Origin: T1Sed10-7 sp041686695 | GTDB taxonomy: Bacteria > Actinomycetota > Nitriliruptoria > Nitriliruptorales > Nitriliruptoraceae | NCBI GenBank assembly: GCA_041686695.1 | Contig: JAWLDJ010000132.1 | Coordinates: forward strand, 1 to 5,949 | Reading direction: 5' to 3' | Length of the DNA: 5,949 nucleotides | Part shown: piece after piece, positions 4,816 through 5,949 of the stretch | Layout: each line of letters starts with the position of its first letter | Numbering within the stretch: the stretch's first letter is position 1 | Translations under genes and position numbers: made by a program | The notes under the pieces: model-generated | What the model saw: only the letters and a program-made list of their open reading frames with translations | Told to the model about the DNA's origin: nothing | Databases searched by the model: none

Positions 4816-5949
4816 TCAGCGCCGGGCGACGAGCCGGTGGACGGTGCCGCCGGCCCAGTCGACGATGAGGACCTCGCCGTTCGCATCCAGTCCGAAGCTG
4901 GCGACGTTGCCGACCGCCAGTTCCTCGGAGTGGTCCTGCACGTCGCCGGCCGCCTCCCCGTCCCACACGAAGCTACGGATCCAGCCGTGACACCAGTCGG
5001 CGTACCAGTACCGGCCCGCCACCTCGGGGATGGCCTCGCCGCGTGAGACGACCCCACCGGTGATCGAGCAGCCCCGTTCCTGCTCGTCGTGGGCGACCTC
5101 CAAGACGGGTGCGGTGACCGGACTGTGCGGCTCGGTGTCGTAGAAGGGGAGGGAACCCTCGCGGGCGGGCCAGCCGAAGTTGGTGCCTCCCTCCTCGAGC
5201 GGGACGACGTTGACCTCCTCGACGCTCTCCTGGCCGACGTCGGCGACGTAGGCCAGACCCGTGGCCGTGTCGATCGAGAACCGCCAGGGGTTGCGCAGCC
5301 CGTACCACCACACCTCGGGAGCGCCGTCGCCACCGTCGGCGAAGGGGTTGTCCGACGGGATGGCGTAGGGATCGCCTCCGTCCACGTCGATGCGCAGGAT
5401 CGTGCCGGGCAGGGTCGACGGGTCCTGGCCGTTCACGCTCGCGCGGGCCGCATCACCGACCGAGACGTAGAGCAGACCGTCCGGACCGAACAGGACATGT
5501 CCACCGTTGTGCCGGACCTTGTCCGGCTCCTTGTCGACGGTGAGCAGGACCTGCCGCGAGGCCGGGTCGAGCCGGTCGGGGTCAGCGCCGTCGCGCCGGT
5601 AGGCGACCAGGACGTTGTCGTTGCCGGGCAACGAGTGGTAGAGGAAGACGCGGTCGTCGGCAGGCCAGTCGGGGTGGAAGGCGAGCCCGAGCAGTCCCTG
5701 CTCGATGCTGGCCGCGGTCACCTCGCCGCTGAGATCGAGCAGCGGGTCGGCCAGCACACCCGCGTCCGGATCGACCAGCCATGCCCGTCCGGTCCGCTCG
5801 ATCACCACGAGACGATCGCCGCCGGGTTCGCTGCTGACCCCGATGGGGCCGTCGAAGCCGTCCGCCACGGTCTCGAGCGCCAGGCCCTGGAGTGGGTCGA
5901 GGGCCGGCGCGGTCTCGTCGTCCGTCGCGTCCGCGTCGTCGTCCGTCGC
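4816..5949 (-). CDS. PQQ-dependent sugar dehydrogenase-like beta-propeller protein (5' partial)
   Basis: The visible 377 residues match the soluble glucose/sorbosone dehydrogenase family (GSDH, PF07995 type), six-bladed beta-propellers that oxidise aldose sugars with PQQ outside the cytoplasm. Numbered from the in-frame GTG at 5868, motifs are EQGLLGLAFHPDW (56-68), HNGGHVLFGPDGLLYVSVGD (120-139, with the His that acts as catalytic base in the family), GLRNPWRFSID (190-200, Arg in the PQQ site), VADVGQ (208-213), NFGWP (230-234) and GRYWYADWCHGWI (285-297). Cys267 and Cys293 could form a disulfide, fitting secretion. The frame stays open to the window edge and codes an Asp/Ala/Thr-rich stretch before the propeller, like the linker that follows a lipoprotein or Sec signal, so GTG 5868 is not the real start. 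Substrate and PQQ use are inferred. The 3' end is complete. Confidence 0.88.
   Translation of the reverse strand, partial: ATDDDADATDDETAPALDPLQGLALETVADGFDGPIGVSSEPGGDRLVVIERTGRAWLVDPDAGVLADPLLDLSGEVTAASIEQGLLGLAFHPDWPADDRVFLYHSLPGNDNVLVAYRRDGADPDRLDPASRQVLLTVDKEPDKVRHNGGHVLFGPDGLLYVSVGDAARASVNGQDPSTLPGTILRIDVDGGDPYAIPSDNPFADGGDGAPEVWWYGLRNPWRFSIDTATGLAYVADVGQESVEEVNVVPLEEGGTNFGWPAREGSLPFYDTEPHSPVTAPVLEVAHDEQERGCSITGGVVSRGEAIPEVAGRYWYADWCHGWIRSFVWDGEAAGDVQDHSEELAVGNVASFGLDANGEVLIVDWAGGTVHRLVARR
5915..5949. repeat. Two copies of a 14-bp direct repeat, 21-bp period, in the dehydrogenase linker
   Basis: TCGTCGTCCGTCGC occurs at 5915-5928 and again at 5936-5949, offset by exactly 21 bp, or seven codons. 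On the coding strand it yields repeated Ala-Thr-Asp-Asp units in the acidic linker. More copies may lie beyond the window edge. Confidence 0.6.

Noticed and set aside
4724..4966. Upstream extension of the small conserved gene
   Set aside because: It overlaps the PQQ-dehydrogenase-like gene out of frame and reads as Arg/Gly-rich noise; ATG 4723 has a good Shine-Dalgarno site.
1..5949. Mobile element, CRISPR array, tRNA or defence system
   Set aside because: No transposase, integrase, nuclease-helicase set, regularly spaced repeats or tRNA-like cloverleaf was seen; the PD-(D/E)XK-fold protein is SfsA-type, not a restriction enzyme.

Overview
The window is very GC-rich, with GTG starts, strong Shine-Dalgarno sites and short intergenic gaps. 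The gene content (a MEDS-domain sensor, a calcium-dodecin-like protein, DUF1622, and an unnamed small protein of a type I associate with actinobacteria) suggests a high-GC actinobacterial or related soil/aquatic chromosome. A deep-branching class such as Nitriliruptoria is possible, but this is a guess. I see no rRNA, tRNA, CRISPR array, insertion sequence or phage gene. It reads as ordinary chromosomal housekeeping and accessory DNA with seven protein genes, two of them cut by the window edges.

Layout from left to right: (1) the 3' part of a long-chain acyl-ACP reductase-like dehydrogenase on the + strand (1-1164, true start off the window). (2) A stand-alone MEDS-domain protein on the - strand (1187-1867), convergent with gene 1. 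(3) A small dodecin on the + strand (2114-2329), divergent from the MEDS gene across a 246-bp regulatory gap. (4) A SfsA-DUF3293 fusion on the - strand (2410-3621), convergent with dodecin across an 80-bp gap that holds a strong hairpin. (5) A DUF1622 membrane protein on the + strand (3897-4310), divergent from sfsA across 275 bp. (6) A small unnamed actinobacterial-type protein on the - strand (4316-4723), whose stop codon lies 5 bp from that of DUF1622. (7) The 3' part of a secreted PQQ-dependent sugar dehydrogenase-like beta-propeller on the - strand (4816-5949, 5' end off the window), upstream of gene 6 in the same direction.

The genes alternate in strand and do not form one operon; only genes 7 and 6 could be co-transcribed. 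No shared pathway is evident. Themes are lipid or aldehyde redox (gene 1), signal sensing (gene 2), ligand or ion storage (gene 3), a nuclease-fold protein of unclear role (gene 4) and periplasmic or extracellular sugar oxidation (gene 7). Four starts were moved inward from the longest open frame because near-ideal Shine-Dalgarno sites and family alignment support the internal codons.

The items most worth a second look are the SfsA-DUF3293 fusion, the acyl-ACP reductase homologue that keeps the catalytic cysteine outside cyanobacteria, the dodecin that lacks the flavin-stacking tryptophan, and two perfect palindromes upstream of the MEDS and sfsA genes that look like operators. I did not find convincing evidence of a wholly new multi-gene system here.
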